64,000 nucleotides of DNA, taken from positions 1-64,000 of the forward strand of contig NZ_VJYD01000002.1 of the NCBI RefSeq assembly GCF_007341385.1, read 5' to 3'. Numbering within the stretch: position 1 is the stretch's first letter; each line of letters starts with the position of its first letter. A program made the translations under genes and the position numbers. The notes under the pieces were generated by a model. It was not told the DNA's origin. It made no database searches and was given only the letters and a program-made list of their open reading frames with translations. The stretch comes from Flavobacterium daemonense. Its GTDB lineage: Bacteria; Bacteroidota; Bacteroidia; Flavobacteriales; Flavobacteriaceae. Shown here one piece after another: positions 31,877-40,609 of the stretch.

Positions 31877-33259
31877 ATGAAAATAGAAAGACGCTGGATC
31901 ATTTCCTTTATTATTATTAGCATTGTTTGTATTACAGGTGCATTTTGGCCGGCAATGACGGAGAATAGTTATGTATTGTCTGAATTTGGTACCAAAGATC
32001 ATATTGTCCCAGCAGATGTTGCTTGGATGCTTACCTCATCTTGCTTGGTTTTGATTATGACACCAGGATTATCTTTCTTTTATGGCGGAATGGTGGGCAA
32101 GAAAAACGTGATTTCGACTATGCTTCAAAGCTTTATTTGTTTGGGAGTTGTTACACTTTTATGGGTTGTAGTCGCATTTAGTCTTGCTTTTGGAGAACCG
32201 GTTGGTTTTGGTTCTGGCGAGCATTTTTATAGTTTCTTCGGAAATCCAACTACTTTTGCTTTTATGGATTATGTTGGTGTATTGCCTCATAAACAATTGG
32301 CGAGCACAATCCCGTTTATGCTTTTTGCTTTGTTCCAAATGAAATTTGCCATTATCGCTCCGGCAATTATTACAGGTTCATTTGCAGAACGTGTTCGTTT
32401 TATCTCTTATTTAATTTTCATTAGTTTATTTACTCTTTTTATATACGCTCCTTTATGCCACGCCGTTTGGTATCCAACAGGTATTTTAGGAAGCTATTTT
32501 GGAGTTAAAGATTTCGCAGGAGGAACTGTAGTGCATATGAGTTCTGGTTTTGCCGCTTTGGCCGGAGTTATTGTTTTAGGAAAAAGAAAAAATAGCCAGC
32601 ATATTCCAACTAATATTCCGTTTGTATTACTAGGAACTGGAATGCTTTGGTTTGGCTGGTTCGGATTCAATGCCGGATCTGCACTTGCTGCAAACGGAAC
32701 TGCCGCTATGGCTTTTGCAACTACTACAACTTCATCGGCTGCAGCCATGCTGACTTGGATTTTCTTTGACCGAATGAATGGCCGAAAAGTCTCCGCACTT
32801 GGTGCCTGTATTGGCGCTGTAGTTGGTCTTGTAGCCATTACTCCAGCTGCTGGTTTCGTTTCTGTTCCAGAAAGTATGTTTTTCGGTTTTGTGACAGCTT
32901 TGGTTTCAAACACTGCAGTAAATTGCAAATACTCAAAAAAATTCGACGATACGCTTGACGTTTTCGCTTGTCACGGTGTTGGAGGAATTATGGGAATGAT
33001 TTTAACTGCCATTTTCGCTCATGGCGAAGATGCAAGCTTGCTTCACGGCGGATGGAACGTATTCGGACACCATATGATGGCGTTGGTTTTGGTTTCAATT
33101 TTTACTTTCTTCGGAGCTTATTTCTTATTCAAAGTGACCAATTTTATTATTCCGCTGAGAGTTTCTGAAGAATCAGAACATATTGGACTTGATTTATCGC
33201 AACACGACGAAACACTTGACCCCAAGACGAAAGCAATTACAGAACCTCATTACGGTTAA
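31877..33259 (+). CDS. amt: Ammonium transporter (Amt)
   Basis: A 460-residue channel with about 12 hydrophobic segments, the first probably a cleaved leader. Conserved parts: SCLVLIMTPGLSFFYGGMV near the start, then FAGGTVVHMSSGFAALAG with the first pore His, and DVFACHGVGGIMGMI with the second. The protein conducts ammonium across the inner membrane at low supply. No glnK/PII gene is adjacent. TAACTTTG at 31831-31838 is a likely -7 box, 38 bp before the ATG. Confidence 0.95.
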   Translation: MKIERRWIISFIIISIVCITGAFWPAMTENSYVLSEFGTKDHIVPADVAWMLTSSCLVLIMTPGLSFFYGGMVGKKNVISTMLQSFICLGVVTLLWVVVAFSLAFGEPVGFGSGEHFYSFFGNPTTFAFMDYVGVLPHKQLASTIPFMLFALFQMKFAIIAPAIITGSFAERVRFISYLIFISLFTLFIYAPLCHAVWYPTGILGSYFGVKDFAGGTVVHMSSGFAALAGVIVLGKRKNSQHIPTNIPFVLLGTGMLWFGWFGFNAGSALAANGTAAMAFATTTTSSAAAMLTWIFFDRMNGRKVSALGACIGAVVGLVAITPAAGFVSVPESMFFGFVTALVSNTAVNCKYSKKFDDTLDVFACHGVGGIMGMILTAIFAHGEDASLLHGGWNVFGHHMMALVLVSIFTFFGAYFLFKVTNFIIPLRVSEESEHIGLDLSQHDETLDPKTKAITEPHYG

Positions 33260-33270
33260 AAAATAAAAGT

Positions 33271-33358
33271 TGCCACGAATTTCACAAATTTTCACGAATT
33301 AATTTATGCGGTTTGAACGAAAAAAAAATTCGTGAAAATTTGTGAAATTCGTGGCGGA
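33271..33358. repeat. Palindrome, family B (CACGAATTTCAC type)
   Basis: Arms of 30 bp, 33271-33300 (TGCCACGAATTTCACAAATT...) and 33328-33357, almost perfect, around a 27-bp centre. It lies between amt and trmB, suited to terminate amt transcription. Confidence 0.85.
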
Positions 33359-33403
33359 AAACTTTTAAACCTAATTCCGCTATTTTCATTCGTTTATATT
33401 CCT

Positions 33404-33411
33404 TAATTTTG
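33404..33411 (+). promoter_or_regulatory. -7 box of trmB
   Basis: TAATTTTG, 18 bp before the GTG start. No clear TTG is seen at the -33 spacing. It rules out the TTG at 33409 as start. Confidence 0.45.
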
Positions 33412-33429
33412 CGGAAAATTTTTGTAAAA

Positions 33430-34107
33430 GTGGGAAGTAAAAATAAACTTAAGAGATTCAGAGAAAACGAAACATTTCAAAACGTTTTTCAGCCAACCAG
33501 AGAAGAAGTTGTAGGCGATTTAATGCCTTTAAAAGGAAAATGGAATTCTGATTTCTTTAAAAATGACAATCCATTAGTTTTGGAATTAGGATGTGGAAAA
33601 GGAGAATATTCTGTTGGATTAGCTGAAAAATACCCAAACAAAAATTTTATCGGAATTGATATTAAAGGAGCTCGTTTCTGGCGCGGTGCTAAAACTGCTG
33701 TTGAAAATGGACTTCATAATGTGGCTTTTGTTCGTACTCAAATCGAATTGATCAATCATATTTTTGCTGAAGGCGAAGTAGATGAAATCTGGATTACTTT
33801 CCCAGATCCGCAGATCAAATATAAAAGAACAAAACACAGAATGACCAATTCTGAGTTTCTTCAATTGTATAAAAAAATCCTTAAAAAAGACGGTGTCGTA
33901 AACTTAAAAACCGACAGCGAATTCATGCACGGTTATACACTTGGCTTATTGCATGGAGAAGGACACGAAGTGCTTTACGCCAATCATAACGTTTATAAAA
34001 ATGAAGGAAGTCCTGAAGTTGTGACTTCAATTCAGACATTTTACGAAAAACAATATTTAGAAATTAACAAGGCAATTACGTATATTCGTTTTAAAATTAA
34101 AGACTAA
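33430..34107 (+). CDS. trmB: tRNA (guanine-N7-)-methyltransferase TrmB
   Basis: A 225-residue SAM-dependent enzyme that makes m7G46 in tRNA. It has LELGCGKGEYSVGLAEKYP (SAM loop), FIGIDIKGARFWRGAKTA, VDEIWITFPDPQIKYKRTKHR with the TrmB catalytic Asp-Pro-Asp-Pro-like block, and a closing PEVVTSIQTFYEKQYL. The GTG at 33430 (then GSKNKLKRF) is chosen as start because the upstream in-frame TTG at 33409 lies inside a TAATTTTG promoter box. It forms a unit with the LysE gene 44 bp downstream. Confidence 0.92.
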   Translation: MGSKNKLKRFRENETFQNVFQPTREEVVGDLMPLKGKWNSDFFKNDNPLVLELGCGKGEYSVGLAEKYPNKNFIGIDIKGARFWRGAKTAVENGLHNVAFVRTQIELINHIFAEGEVDEIWITFPDPQIKYKRTKHRMTNSEFLQLYKKILKKDGVVNLKTDSEFMHGYTLGLLHGEGHEVLYANHNVYKNEGSPEVVTSIQTFYEKQYLEINKAITYIRFKIKD

Positions 34108-34151
34108 TTTAATTTCAAAAAAACAAATATTCTAACTGATCCAGCAACTGA

Positions 34152-34790
34152 ATGGCATTATTTACTCCATTACTTTCGGGCTTTATTGCTGCTGCTATTG
34201 GGACAATTCCACCGGGATTACTCAATATGACGGCTGCAAAAATAAAATTGAAAGAAGGAAAAAAAAATGCTTTATCATTTGTACTTGGCGCTGTTTTAGT
34301 TATTTTTTTTCAGGTTTATATCGCAGTATTGTTTGCTCGTGTTATAGACAATCGGCCAGATGTTATTACCTTATTGCGTGAAGTTGGCTTTGTAATTTTT
34401 TCGATTTTAACCATTTATTTTTTGTTTATTGCCAAAGATCCAAAAACAAAGAAAAAGACAAAAATTAAACAGAGCAGCAAAAAAAGCCGTTTCTTTCTCG
34501 GAATGCTGTTATCTGGATTGAATTTTTTTCCGATTCCATATTATGTTGTCGTAAGTGTGACATTGGCTTCGTACAATCTTTTTGCATTTGAAAACACTGT
34601 TATTCTAACATTTGTATTAGGCTCTGTTCTTGGAGCTTTTGGAATTCTGTACAGTTATATCGCTTTCTTTGGACGAATCGAAAAGAAAACCGATTATTTC
34701 ATGCGCAACATGAATACGATTATTGGAAGCATTACCGGTTTAGTTGCTGTCGCGACGCTTTTTAATATTTTGAATTATTATTTCGGATAA
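34152..34790 (+). CDS. LysE-family translocator
   Basis: A 212-residue membrane protein with six hydrophobic segments: start LFTPLLSGFIAAAIGTIPPGLLNM, a GxxPP-type loop of the LysE/RhtB fold, a basic loop (KDPKTKKKTKIKQSSKK) in the middle, and a closing NTIIGSITGLVAVATLF. The family exports amino acids or related small molecules. The substrate is unknown. It follows trmB by 44 bp and may share its transcript. Confidence 0.8.
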   Translation: MALFTPLLSGFIAAAIGTIPPGLLNMTAAKIKLKEGKKNALSFVLGAVLVIFFQVYIAVLFARVIDNRPDVITLLREVGFVIFSILTIYFLFIAKDPKTKKKTKIKQSSKKSRFFLGMLLSGLNFFPIPYYVVVSVTLASYNLFAFENTVILTFVLGSVLGAFGILYSYIAFFGRIEKKTDYFMRNMNTIIGSITGLVAVATLFNILNYYFG

Positions 34791-34808
34791 AAGTATTTGC
34801 ATATAATA

Positions 34809-34886
34809 TTTCATGCAGATTCAGCCGATTTAAATAGATTTTCTTATTTAATTTATCTGCTTAAATCTGCAATATCTGCGTGAAAC
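34809..34886. repeat. Palindrome, family B (CAGATT type)
   Basis: TTTCATGCAGATTCAGCCGA near 34809 pairs imperfectly with AAATCTGCAATATCTGCGTG near 34863. It fills the gap between the LysE gene and the alkyltransferase-like gene. Confidence 0.6.
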
Positions 34887-34901
34887 AAAAAAAACAAAAT
34901 C

Positions 34902-35228
34902 ATGGCTGAAGAAAATTTTTTCGAAAGAGTTTATGCGATCGCTAGACAAATTCCGTACGGAAGAGTAACTTCTTATGGCGCAATTGCAAAAGCTTTAGGA
35001 ACAGCTCGTTCTGCCCGAATGGTCGGCTGGGCGATGAACGCCTGTCATAATATGGATGATGTTCCCGCACACAGAGTCGTTAACCGAAAAGGACTTTTGA
35101 CAGGAAAACATCATTTTGACGGAACAAATTTAATGCAGCAACTTTTAGAAAACGAAGGTGTGAAAGTTGTCGATAATCAAATTGTTGATTTCGAAAAACA
35201 TTTTTGGGAACCGGAAGTTGATTTTTAA
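34902..35228 (+). CDS. Alkyltransferase-like protein (ATL), Cys-less MGMT relative
   Basis: A 108-residue protein made of only the MGMT DNA-binding domain: IPYGRVTSYGAIAKALGTARSARMVGWAMNAC, then VPAHRVVNRKG. The active-site PCHR of O6-alkylguanine transferases is P55-A56-H57-R58, so it cannot accept an alkyl group. Known ATLs bind and flip alkylated guanines and hand them to nucleotide excision repair; that role is expected here. The Arg finger region (SARM) and the helix-turn-helix are kept. Confidence 0.9.
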   Translation: MAEENFFERVYAIARQIPYGRVTSYGAIAKALGTARSARMVGWAMNACHNMDDVPAHRVVNRKGLLTGKHHFDGTNLMQQLLENEGVKVVDNQIVDFEKHFWEPEVDF

Positions 35229-35403
35229 ACCATATAAGTGATATAAGTTCATTTTATGTGTTGCGCATAAATCTCTCGCAAAGTCGCGAAGTCGCAAAGA
35301 AAACTTTAAAGAAAAGACTTTGCGACTTCGCGACTTTGCGAGATTAAATCACACAGTCACGCAGTACAAAAATTTAAAATGAACTTATATAACTTATATG
35401 GTT
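35228..35403. repeat. Nested palindromes, family B
   Basis: The inner arms are a perfect 25 bp: 35275-35299 (CTCGCAAAGTCGCGAAGTCG...) and 35318-35342. The outer arms are AACCATATAAGTGATATAAG (35228) and CTTATATAACTTATATGGTT (ending 35403). It lies between two convergent genes. Confidence 0.85.
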
Positions 35404-35409
35404 CATTTT

Positions 35410-36735
35410 TTAAATCAGGCAAATCACAAAACTCGTTTTATCTTCATCGGTTTGATAGCTTAAGTAACCGCCGTGTGCTTCGATGATGTTTTTAGAAAGC
35501 GTTAAACCAATTCCGGCGCCATCTTTTCTGGTGGTGAAAAATGGAAGGAAAACTTTATCTTGAATTTCCGGCGCAATTCCTTTTCCGTTATCCGAAATCG
35601 AAATGAAAAAACGATTATTTTCTGTGTAACTAGAAACATACATTTTCTTTTCTTCCCTTTCTTTCAAGGCATGAATACTGTTTGTAATCAAATTTATAAT
35701 CACTTGTTCCATCTGGTTTTTATCAATTAAGATGGAACGCGAACTGTGAATTTCATTAATTAATTCAATATTTTCAGCTTTCAAGATGGGACTCATGATG
35801 CGGAGACAATCCTCAAAAAGCGCATTTATTGGCGTCATTTGTTTTGTTGGCGTTGGCAACATGGCAAGTTTACGGTAATTCTCAACAAAAACCTGCAAGT
35901 GGTCGCTTCGGTTTATAATGGTCGAAATACTGCTTTTAATGTCGTCAAAGTCATCTTCTTCCAAATTTTCCTGGTCGACAATGTGAAGTAAATTCTGCGA
36001 AAGCGCACGAATTGGCGTCAAAGAATTCATTAATTCGTGTGAAATAATTTTCATCAAATTAATCCAAGCTTCTTTTTCTTTTTTCTCAATAACTCGCTGA
36101 ATACTATCCAATAAAATAATAAAATATTCTTTGTTATAACTCTGCGTTCGCGAAGTTTGGAGCATAAACGTCTGCAAATCCTGCTCTTCGATTTTTATAG
36201 AAATAGCCGATTTAAGTTCGCTGAAATCTGTTTTTTCAATTTCAAAACAAAGTGATGGAAGGTAATTTTTAAGGTATTTCCAATGACTTACTTTAGGCAC
36301 TTTAAAAAGATCTGAAAAACAATCGTTCATCAAAAAAACATTCCAATCTTCATTTTCTTTTTCCAAAATCAAAGCCGCACTTTCAATATTATTTAAAAGA
36401 GAACGGTAAATCAATTCTTTCGAAATTTGCTCCTGTTGTTGTACTTTCAGCGTTTCATACAAAAGGTACAAACTTTCAAAATTGTCTTTTCTATTCTCTT
36501 CAGGGAAATTGGTTGTGAAATCATTCTGAAGAATCGAAAGCACTGTTTTGTCATAAAACAGCAGTTGATTTTTTACAAAAAAATACATTTCGGCAAGCAT
36601 TATCAAAACAAAAATGCCAACCAAAAGCGCATTATAATAAAACGTTTTATAAATCAGAAAAACGCAGAAAAAAAAGAGTATCATTACAAACAAAACTCTC
36701 ACAAACAAAGCGTTATAAAATTTCCAGTTTTTCAT
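35410..36735 (-). CDS. Membrane sensor histidine kinase (NtrB/NtrY-like)
   Basis: A 441-residue kinase. Two transmembrane helices (about 10-30 and 34-54) with almost no periplasmic loop are followed by a cytoplasmic sensor region with a PAS-like fold (about 110-215). The HisKA motif is IISHELMNSLTPIRAL with H233, and the ATPase domain has NLITNSIHAL, ISDNGKGI and GAGIGLTLSKNII. It should phosphorylate the sigma-54 response regulator encoded 160 bp upstream on the same strand. The short membrane loops suggest it senses a membrane-borne or cytoplasmic signal. Confidence 0.9.
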   Translation of the reverse strand: MKNWKFYNALFVRVLFVMILFFFCVFLIYKTFYYNALLVGIFVLIMLAEMYFFVKNQLLFYDKTVLSILQNDFTTNFPEENRKDNFESLYLLYETLKVQQQEQISKELIYRSLLNNIESAALILEKENEDWNVFLMNDCFSDLFKVPKVSHWKYLKNYLPSLCFEIEKTDFSELKSAISIKIEEQDLQTFMLQTSRTQSYNKEYFIILLDSIQRVIEKKEKEAWINLMKIISHELMNSLTPIRALSQNLLHIVDQENLEEDDFDDIKSSISTIINRSDHLQVFVENYRKLAMLPTPTKQMTPINALFEDCLRIMSPILKAENIELINEIHSSRSILIDKNQMEQVIINLITNSIHALKEREEKKMYVSSYTENNRFFISISDNGKGIAPEIQDKVFLPFFTTRKDGAGIGLTLSKNIIEAHGGYLSYQTDEDKTSFVICLI

Positions 36736-36768
36736 TGTATTTATTTTTTTTTATGCTGATGAAAATCT

Positions 36769-36880
36769 AACCGCAAAGGTCGCAAGGATTTTACGCAAGG
36801 AACGCTACATATAGCTTTGCGAACTTAATAAAGCAATTACAAACACTACAAAAAAAATACTTTGCGTACTTTGCGGTTAA
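36769..36880. repeat. Palindrome, family B (AACCGCAAAG type)
   Basis: TAACCGCAAAGGTCGCAAGG at 36769 pairs with CTTTGCGTACTTTGCGGTTA ending 36880, with inner CGCAAGG and CTTTGCG words. It occupies the gap between the regulator and kinase genes. The same words recur at 54677. Confidence 0.75.
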
Positions 36881-36895
36881 ATTAACGCTTTTACT

Positions 36896-38239
36896 TTAAT
36901 TTTTTAGATCGTATTTTTCAATTCTTCTATACAGTGCAGCTCTTGATAATCCTAATTCTTCCGCGGTTTTTGAGATATTTCCGTGATGTTTGAAAAGTGC
37001 TTTTTCGATTGCTGTTTTTTCCAATTCAGATAATGGATTTTCGTCATTTTCCTGAATTTCCTCAAAATCTAAAATATCTAAATCATGAACTGAAATTGTA
37101 TTGTTGTCCGCCAAAATTAGCGCGCGCTCAATCTTATTCTCCATTTCACGAACATTTCCCTTCCACGGATATTTTTCTAGATAAGAAGCCACATTTTCTT
37201 CAAAACGCCAATTGTCTTGATTATATTTTTCAGCAATCTGATCCAGAACAAAATGCGCCATTGGCACAATATCTTCTTTTCGTTCGCGCAAAGGCGGCAA
37301 ATTGATTTCCATGGTATTGATTCGGTACAACAAATCTTCTCTGAAAATCTTATTTTTCACTTCAGCTTTAATATCATTATTTGTAGCTGAAATAATTCGG
37401 ACATTTAAAGGTCTTGCTTTGCTTTCGCCCAAGCGCGTCACTGTTTTTGTCTGTAAAACGTGCAGCAATTTAGATTGCAGATGAAGTGGAATATTTCCAA
37501 TTTCGTCCAAAAAAATAGTACCGTTTTGAGCCAATTCAAATCTTCCCGGCGTATCTATTTTTGCATCTGTAAATGCTCCTTTTGCATATCCAAAAAGTTC
37601 ACTTTCGAATAAATTATCACTCAAAGAACCCAAATCAACATGTACAAACGGTTCGTTTTTTCGTTCAGAATTCTGATGAATAAACTCAGCAAAAACATAT
37701 TTCCCGGTTCCGTTTTCACCTAAAATCAAAACATTCGCATCGGTTCTTGCTACTTTTTCAGCAATTGAATAGGCTTGTTTTATTTTTTGAGAAGTTCCGG
37801 TAAAATATCGTTTTTCTGTCTTTTCAACAACTGGTTTTTTATTGTTTTTTCGACTTTCGGCGACAGCCTTATCAATTGTTTCAAGGAGTTTTTCGTTGTT
37901 CCAAGGTTTTAGAACATAATCAAAAGCACCGATTTTTATCCCTTCAACAGCAGTGTCAATTTTTCCAAAAGCGGTCATCAAAATCACAATTGTATTTGGC
38001 GAAAGTGTTTTGATTTCTTTCAGCCAATGAATTCCTTCGCGCCCATCTTCAAACCCAATTCGGTAATTCATGTCTAATAAAACAACATTGATGTCATTTT
38101 CGGTTAAAGCCGCAATGATTTTTTTCGGACTATTTTCAGTAATAATCGTTTCAAAATGCTTTTTGAGAATCATTTTTGCCGAAAAAAGAATTTCTTCTTG
38201 ATCGTCAACAATTAATATTTGGGCTTGTTTTTTTCTCAT
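36896..38239 (-). CDS. Sigma-54-dependent response regulator (NtrC type)
   Basis: A 447-residue activator. The receiver (about 5-120) has phosphoacceptor D56. The AAA+ domain has Walker A GENGTGK (174-180), the sigma-54 loop GAFTDA (221-226) and Walker B IFLDE. The C-terminal Fis-type HTH is GNISKTAEELGLSRAALYRRI. GAFTDA replaces the common GAFTGA, a variant also found in other active regulators. It is paired with the kinase gene downstream and divergent from an ABC efflux set with a sigma-54-like promoter, its likely target. Confidence 0.93.
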   Translation of the reverse strand: MRKKQAQILIVDDQEEILFSAKMILKKHFETIITENSPKKIIAALTENDINVVLLDMNYRIGFEDGREGIHWLKEIKTLSPNTIVILMTAFGKIDTAVEGIKIGAFDYVLKPWNNEKLLETIDKAVAESRKNNKKPVVEKTEKRYFTGTSQKIKQAYSIAEKVARTDANVLILGENGTGKYVFAEFIHQNSERKNEPFVHVDLGSLSDNLFESELFGYAKGAFTDAKIDTPGRFELAQNGTIFLDEIGNIPLHLQSKLLHVLQTKTVTRLGESKARPLNVRIISATNNDIKAEVKNKIFREDLLYRINTMEINLPPLRERKEDIVPMAHFVLDQIAEKYNQDNWRFEENVASYLEKYPWKGNVREMENKIERALILADNNTISVHDLDILDFEEIQENDENPLSELEKTAIEKALFKHHGNISKTAEELGLSRAALYRRIEKYDLKN

Positions 38240-38353
38240 GCTTTATTTTTTTGTCCGATTTTGAACGGTCAACTGTTCATTATCGAACACTCTTTGATTT
38301 GGTTGTTTTAAAAAGCTTCTTTAAAATCAATGCTTTACAAATTATAAATTTTG

Positions 38354-38368
38354 TGGCACAGTATTTAC
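38354..38368 (+). promoter_or_regulatory. Sigma-54-like promoter of the ABC efflux genes
   Basis: TGGCAC-AGTAT-TTAC in the 158-bp divergent gap. Consensus is TGGCAC-N5-TTGC; one base of the -12 element differs (TTAC). The ATG at 38398 is 29 bp downstream. It fits control by the NtrC-type regulator encoded next door. Confidence 0.6.
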
Positions 38369-38397
38369 CTATTGGTAATCAGTAAATTATTTAAAAA

Positions 38398-39645
38398 ATG
38401 GACACCGTTATTCCTCGTAAAAATAGAAAATTTAGATATCTCACAATAGTAATTGGAGTTTTTTTAGTTTTGGCCACAATTGTCTTTTTTTCGTTTAATA
38501 CCAAAAGAAGTTTAAATGTAAAAGCTGAAGAACTTTCTGTTCAAAAAGTCGAGAAAGCTTTTTTTGAAGATTTTGTGGTTTTTCAGGCAAAAGTTGAACC
38601 TTTGAACGTAATGCTTGTAAACGTTACCGAAGGCGGATCTGTAAAAGAGATTTTTGTTGAAAACGGAGCAATGGTAACAAAAGGCCAATCGCTTGCAAGA
38701 CTTTACAACCCAAATACCGAACTGAATTACTTGACTCAGGAAACGGCTATTATTGAGCAAATCAACAATTTAAACACAGGAAAACTGAACATCAGAAATC
38801 AAGAATTGAATTTAAACAAAGATTTGGTTTTGATCGAACACGATTACAACGACGCCAAAAGATTGTACGACATGAATGCCAAATTGTATGAAAAAGAAGT
38901 GATTTCGAAAAACGACTGGAATACTTTTAAAGAAAGCTTGCGTTTTCAGGAAGAACGAAAAAGAACGATTCAGCAAAGTATTCAGAAAGAAAAACAAACC
39001 AATCAAATTCAGATTTCACAAATCAATCGTTCTATCCAGACAATGGAAAAAAGTTTGGATATTTTGAGAAACAACAAAAAGAATTTCTTGATAACTGCCC
39101 CAGAATCTGGCCGATTAACTTCTTTTGAAGCTGTGTTAGGGCAAAATTTTCAAGCTGGTCAAAGCATTGGAAAAATCGATTCAAAACGCGGTTACAAACT
39201 TGCTGCCGATGTTGACGAATTTTATTTGGAAAAAGTTCGCGAGGGCTTAAAAGGTCAAGTAGAATTTAAAGGAAAAACACTTGAAGTTCTTGTAACGAAA
39301 GTAATTCCAGAAGTAAAAAGCGGACACTTTACAGTAGAATTGGCTTTTACATCTAAAGAAAATATTGTACTGCAAGACGGACTTAGCTTTGGCGTGAAAT
39401 TGATTTTATCAGAAAGAAACAAAATTTTAGTGCTGCCAAAAGGAAGCTTTAGCCAAGAAACTGCAGGGAAATGGATTTTTGTAGTAAAAGGAAATAAAGC
39501 TGAAAGAAGAAATATAAAATTAGGAAGAGAAAATCCTTCATACTTTGAAGTTCTTGAAGGCTTAAAAGAAGGCGAATCTGTGGTTACTTCATCGTATTCA
39601 GACTATAAGGACATTGAGGAACTTTCTATTAATAGTGATCAGTGA
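38398..39645 (+). CDS. Periplasmic adaptor of ABC efflux system (MacA/HlyD type)
   Basis: A 415-residue protein with an N-terminal helix (about 14-34) and a lipoyl half (VNVTEGGSVKEIFVENGAMVTKGQSL). A long coiled-coil (about 110-225, many Gln/Asn/Lys) precedes the second lipoyl half (ITAPESGRLTSFEAVLGQNFQAGQS), a beta-barrel and a membrane-proximal domain (KLGRENPSYFEVLEGLKEGESVV). It heads a set with an ABC ATPase and an FtsX-like permease. No TolC-type gene is adjacent. It may link the permease to an outer-membrane channel or act in cell-envelope protein release. Confidence 0.88.
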   Translation: MDTVIPRKNRKFRYLTIVIGVFLVLATIVFFSFNTKRSLNVKAEELSVQKVEKAFFEDFVVFQAKVEPLNVMLVNVTEGGSVKEIFVENGAMVTKGQSLARLYNPNTELNYLTQETAIIEQINNLNTGKLNIRNQELNLNKDLVLIEHDYNDAKRLYDMNAKLYEKEVISKNDWNTFKESLRFQEERKRTIQQSIQKEKQTNQIQISQINRSIQTMEKSLDILRNNKKNFLITAPESGRLTSFEAVLGQNFQAGQSIGKIDSKRGYKLAADVDEFYLEKVREGLKGQVEFKGKTLEVLVTKVIPEVKSGHFTVELAFTSKENIVLQDGLSFGVKLILSERNKILVLPKGSFSQETAGKWIFVVKGNKAERRNIKLGRENPSYFEVLEGLKEGESVVTSSYSDYKDIEELSINSDQ

Positions 39646-39775
39646 TCAGGCATTTAGTAGTCAGTTTTCAGTCACAGTTTAAAGTTTTTCAATTTACAAT
39701 TCATAATTCACAATTATAAAAGTTTCAATCATCAATCAAAAAACGTAATCAACAACATTTAACACCTTTACAAAA

Positions 39776-40483
39776 ATGATAACAATTCAAAATTTAACCA
39801 AAGTTTTTAGAACAGAAGAAGTAGAAACATCAGCATTGAGCGGAATTTCTTTAGAAATTAAAAAAGGTGACTTTTTAACTATCATGGGGCCGTCTGGTTG
39901 TGGAAAATCGACTTTATTAAATATCATTGGGCTTTTAGACAGCGCTAATGATGGAAGTTATAAATTATTGGATCAAGAAATGATTGGCCTTAAAGAAAAA
40001 GGAAGAGCGCAGGTTCGCAAGGAAAATATCGGATTCATTTTTCAGAATTTCAACTTGATCGACGAGCTTTCTGTATATGATAATATTGAACTGCCTTTGT
40101 TGTACAATAACGTAAAAGCATCTGAAAGAAAACAAAAAATTGAAGCTATTGCTGAGAAATTGAATATCTCACATCGTTTGAAACATTTTCCGCAACAACT
40201 TTCTGGAGGTCAGCAACAAAGAGTTGCCGTTGCAAGAGCTCTTGTAAATGACCCGAAAATAATTCTTGCCGATGAGCCAACAGGAAACTTAGACAGTAAA
40301 AACGGTAATGAAGTAATGGAACTTTTAACCGATCTGCACGCAAAAGGCGCAACAATTTTGATGGTAACCCACTCTGATTATGATGCTTCGTTCTCACAAA
40401 GAACCATTCATATGAAAGACGGTGTGATATTCTCTGAAAAATTAAACCAGAGAAATGTAGATGTTTTTATGGACGCTAAATAA
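39776..40483 (+). CDS. ABC transporter ATP-binding protein (MacB/LolD type)
   Basis: A 235-residue ATPase: Walker A GPSGCGKST, Q loop FIFQNFNLIDELSVYDNIELPL, signature LSGGQQQRVAVARAL, Walker B IILADEPTGNLDS, switch His in VTHSDYDASF. The LDS-K and DELS-type features are those of the MacB/LolD/FtsE group, which power mechanotransmission rather than transport through the membrane. It lies between the adaptor and the permease genes (130 bp and 126 bp away). Confidence 0.95.
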   Translation: MITIQNLTKVFRTEEVETSALSGISLEIKKGDFLTIMGPSGCGKSTLLNIIGLLDSANDGSYKLLDQEMIGLKEKGRAQVRKENIGFIFQNFNLIDELSVYDNIELPLLYNNVKASERKQKIEAIAEKLNISHRLKHFPQQLSGGQQQRVAVARALVNDPKIILADEPTGNLDSKNGNEVMELLTDLHAKGATILMVTHSDYDASFSQRTIHMKDGVIFSEKLNQRNVDVFMDAK

Positions 40484-40490
40484 AGAAAAG

Positions 40491-40562
40491 ATGGTAAAAT
40501 TTATCGTAGCAGCAATCGTAATTCTGGTAGAATTCGTCTGCAAAATATGGGCTTTGATTTAA
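40491..40562 (+). CDS. Possible 23-residue membrane peptide
   Basis: A short frame, ATG to TAA, giving MVKFIVAAIVILVEFVCKIW plus three residues. It starts 8 bp after the ABC ATPase stop, in the 126-bp gap before the permease. One hydrophobic helix with a single Lys at each end would span the membrane. No function can be assigned. It could be an accessory peptide of the transporter or a chance frame; its regular hydrophobic pattern and position make it worth listing. Confidence 0.35.
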   Translation: MVKFIVAAIVILVEFVCKIWALI

Positions 40563-40609
40563 AAACTAATCGGGTTTAAAAACCTCAATAACTACAAAAC
40601 ACAAATACC

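Noticed and set aside
33409..33429. TTG start giving a longer TrmB
   Set aside because: The codon lies in the TAATTTTG promoter box, and the family N-terminus (GSKNKLKRF) begins at the GTG at 33430.
36896..38239. GAFTDA loop as a sign of an activator unable to use sigma-54
   Set aside because: The GAFTDA form occurs in other sigma-54 activators, and a sigma-54-like promoter lies next door.
39646..39775. Degenerate tandem repeats (CAGT/CAAT words) between adaptor and ATPase genes
   Set aside because: Low-complexity AT-rich spacer without a constant unit or symmetry.
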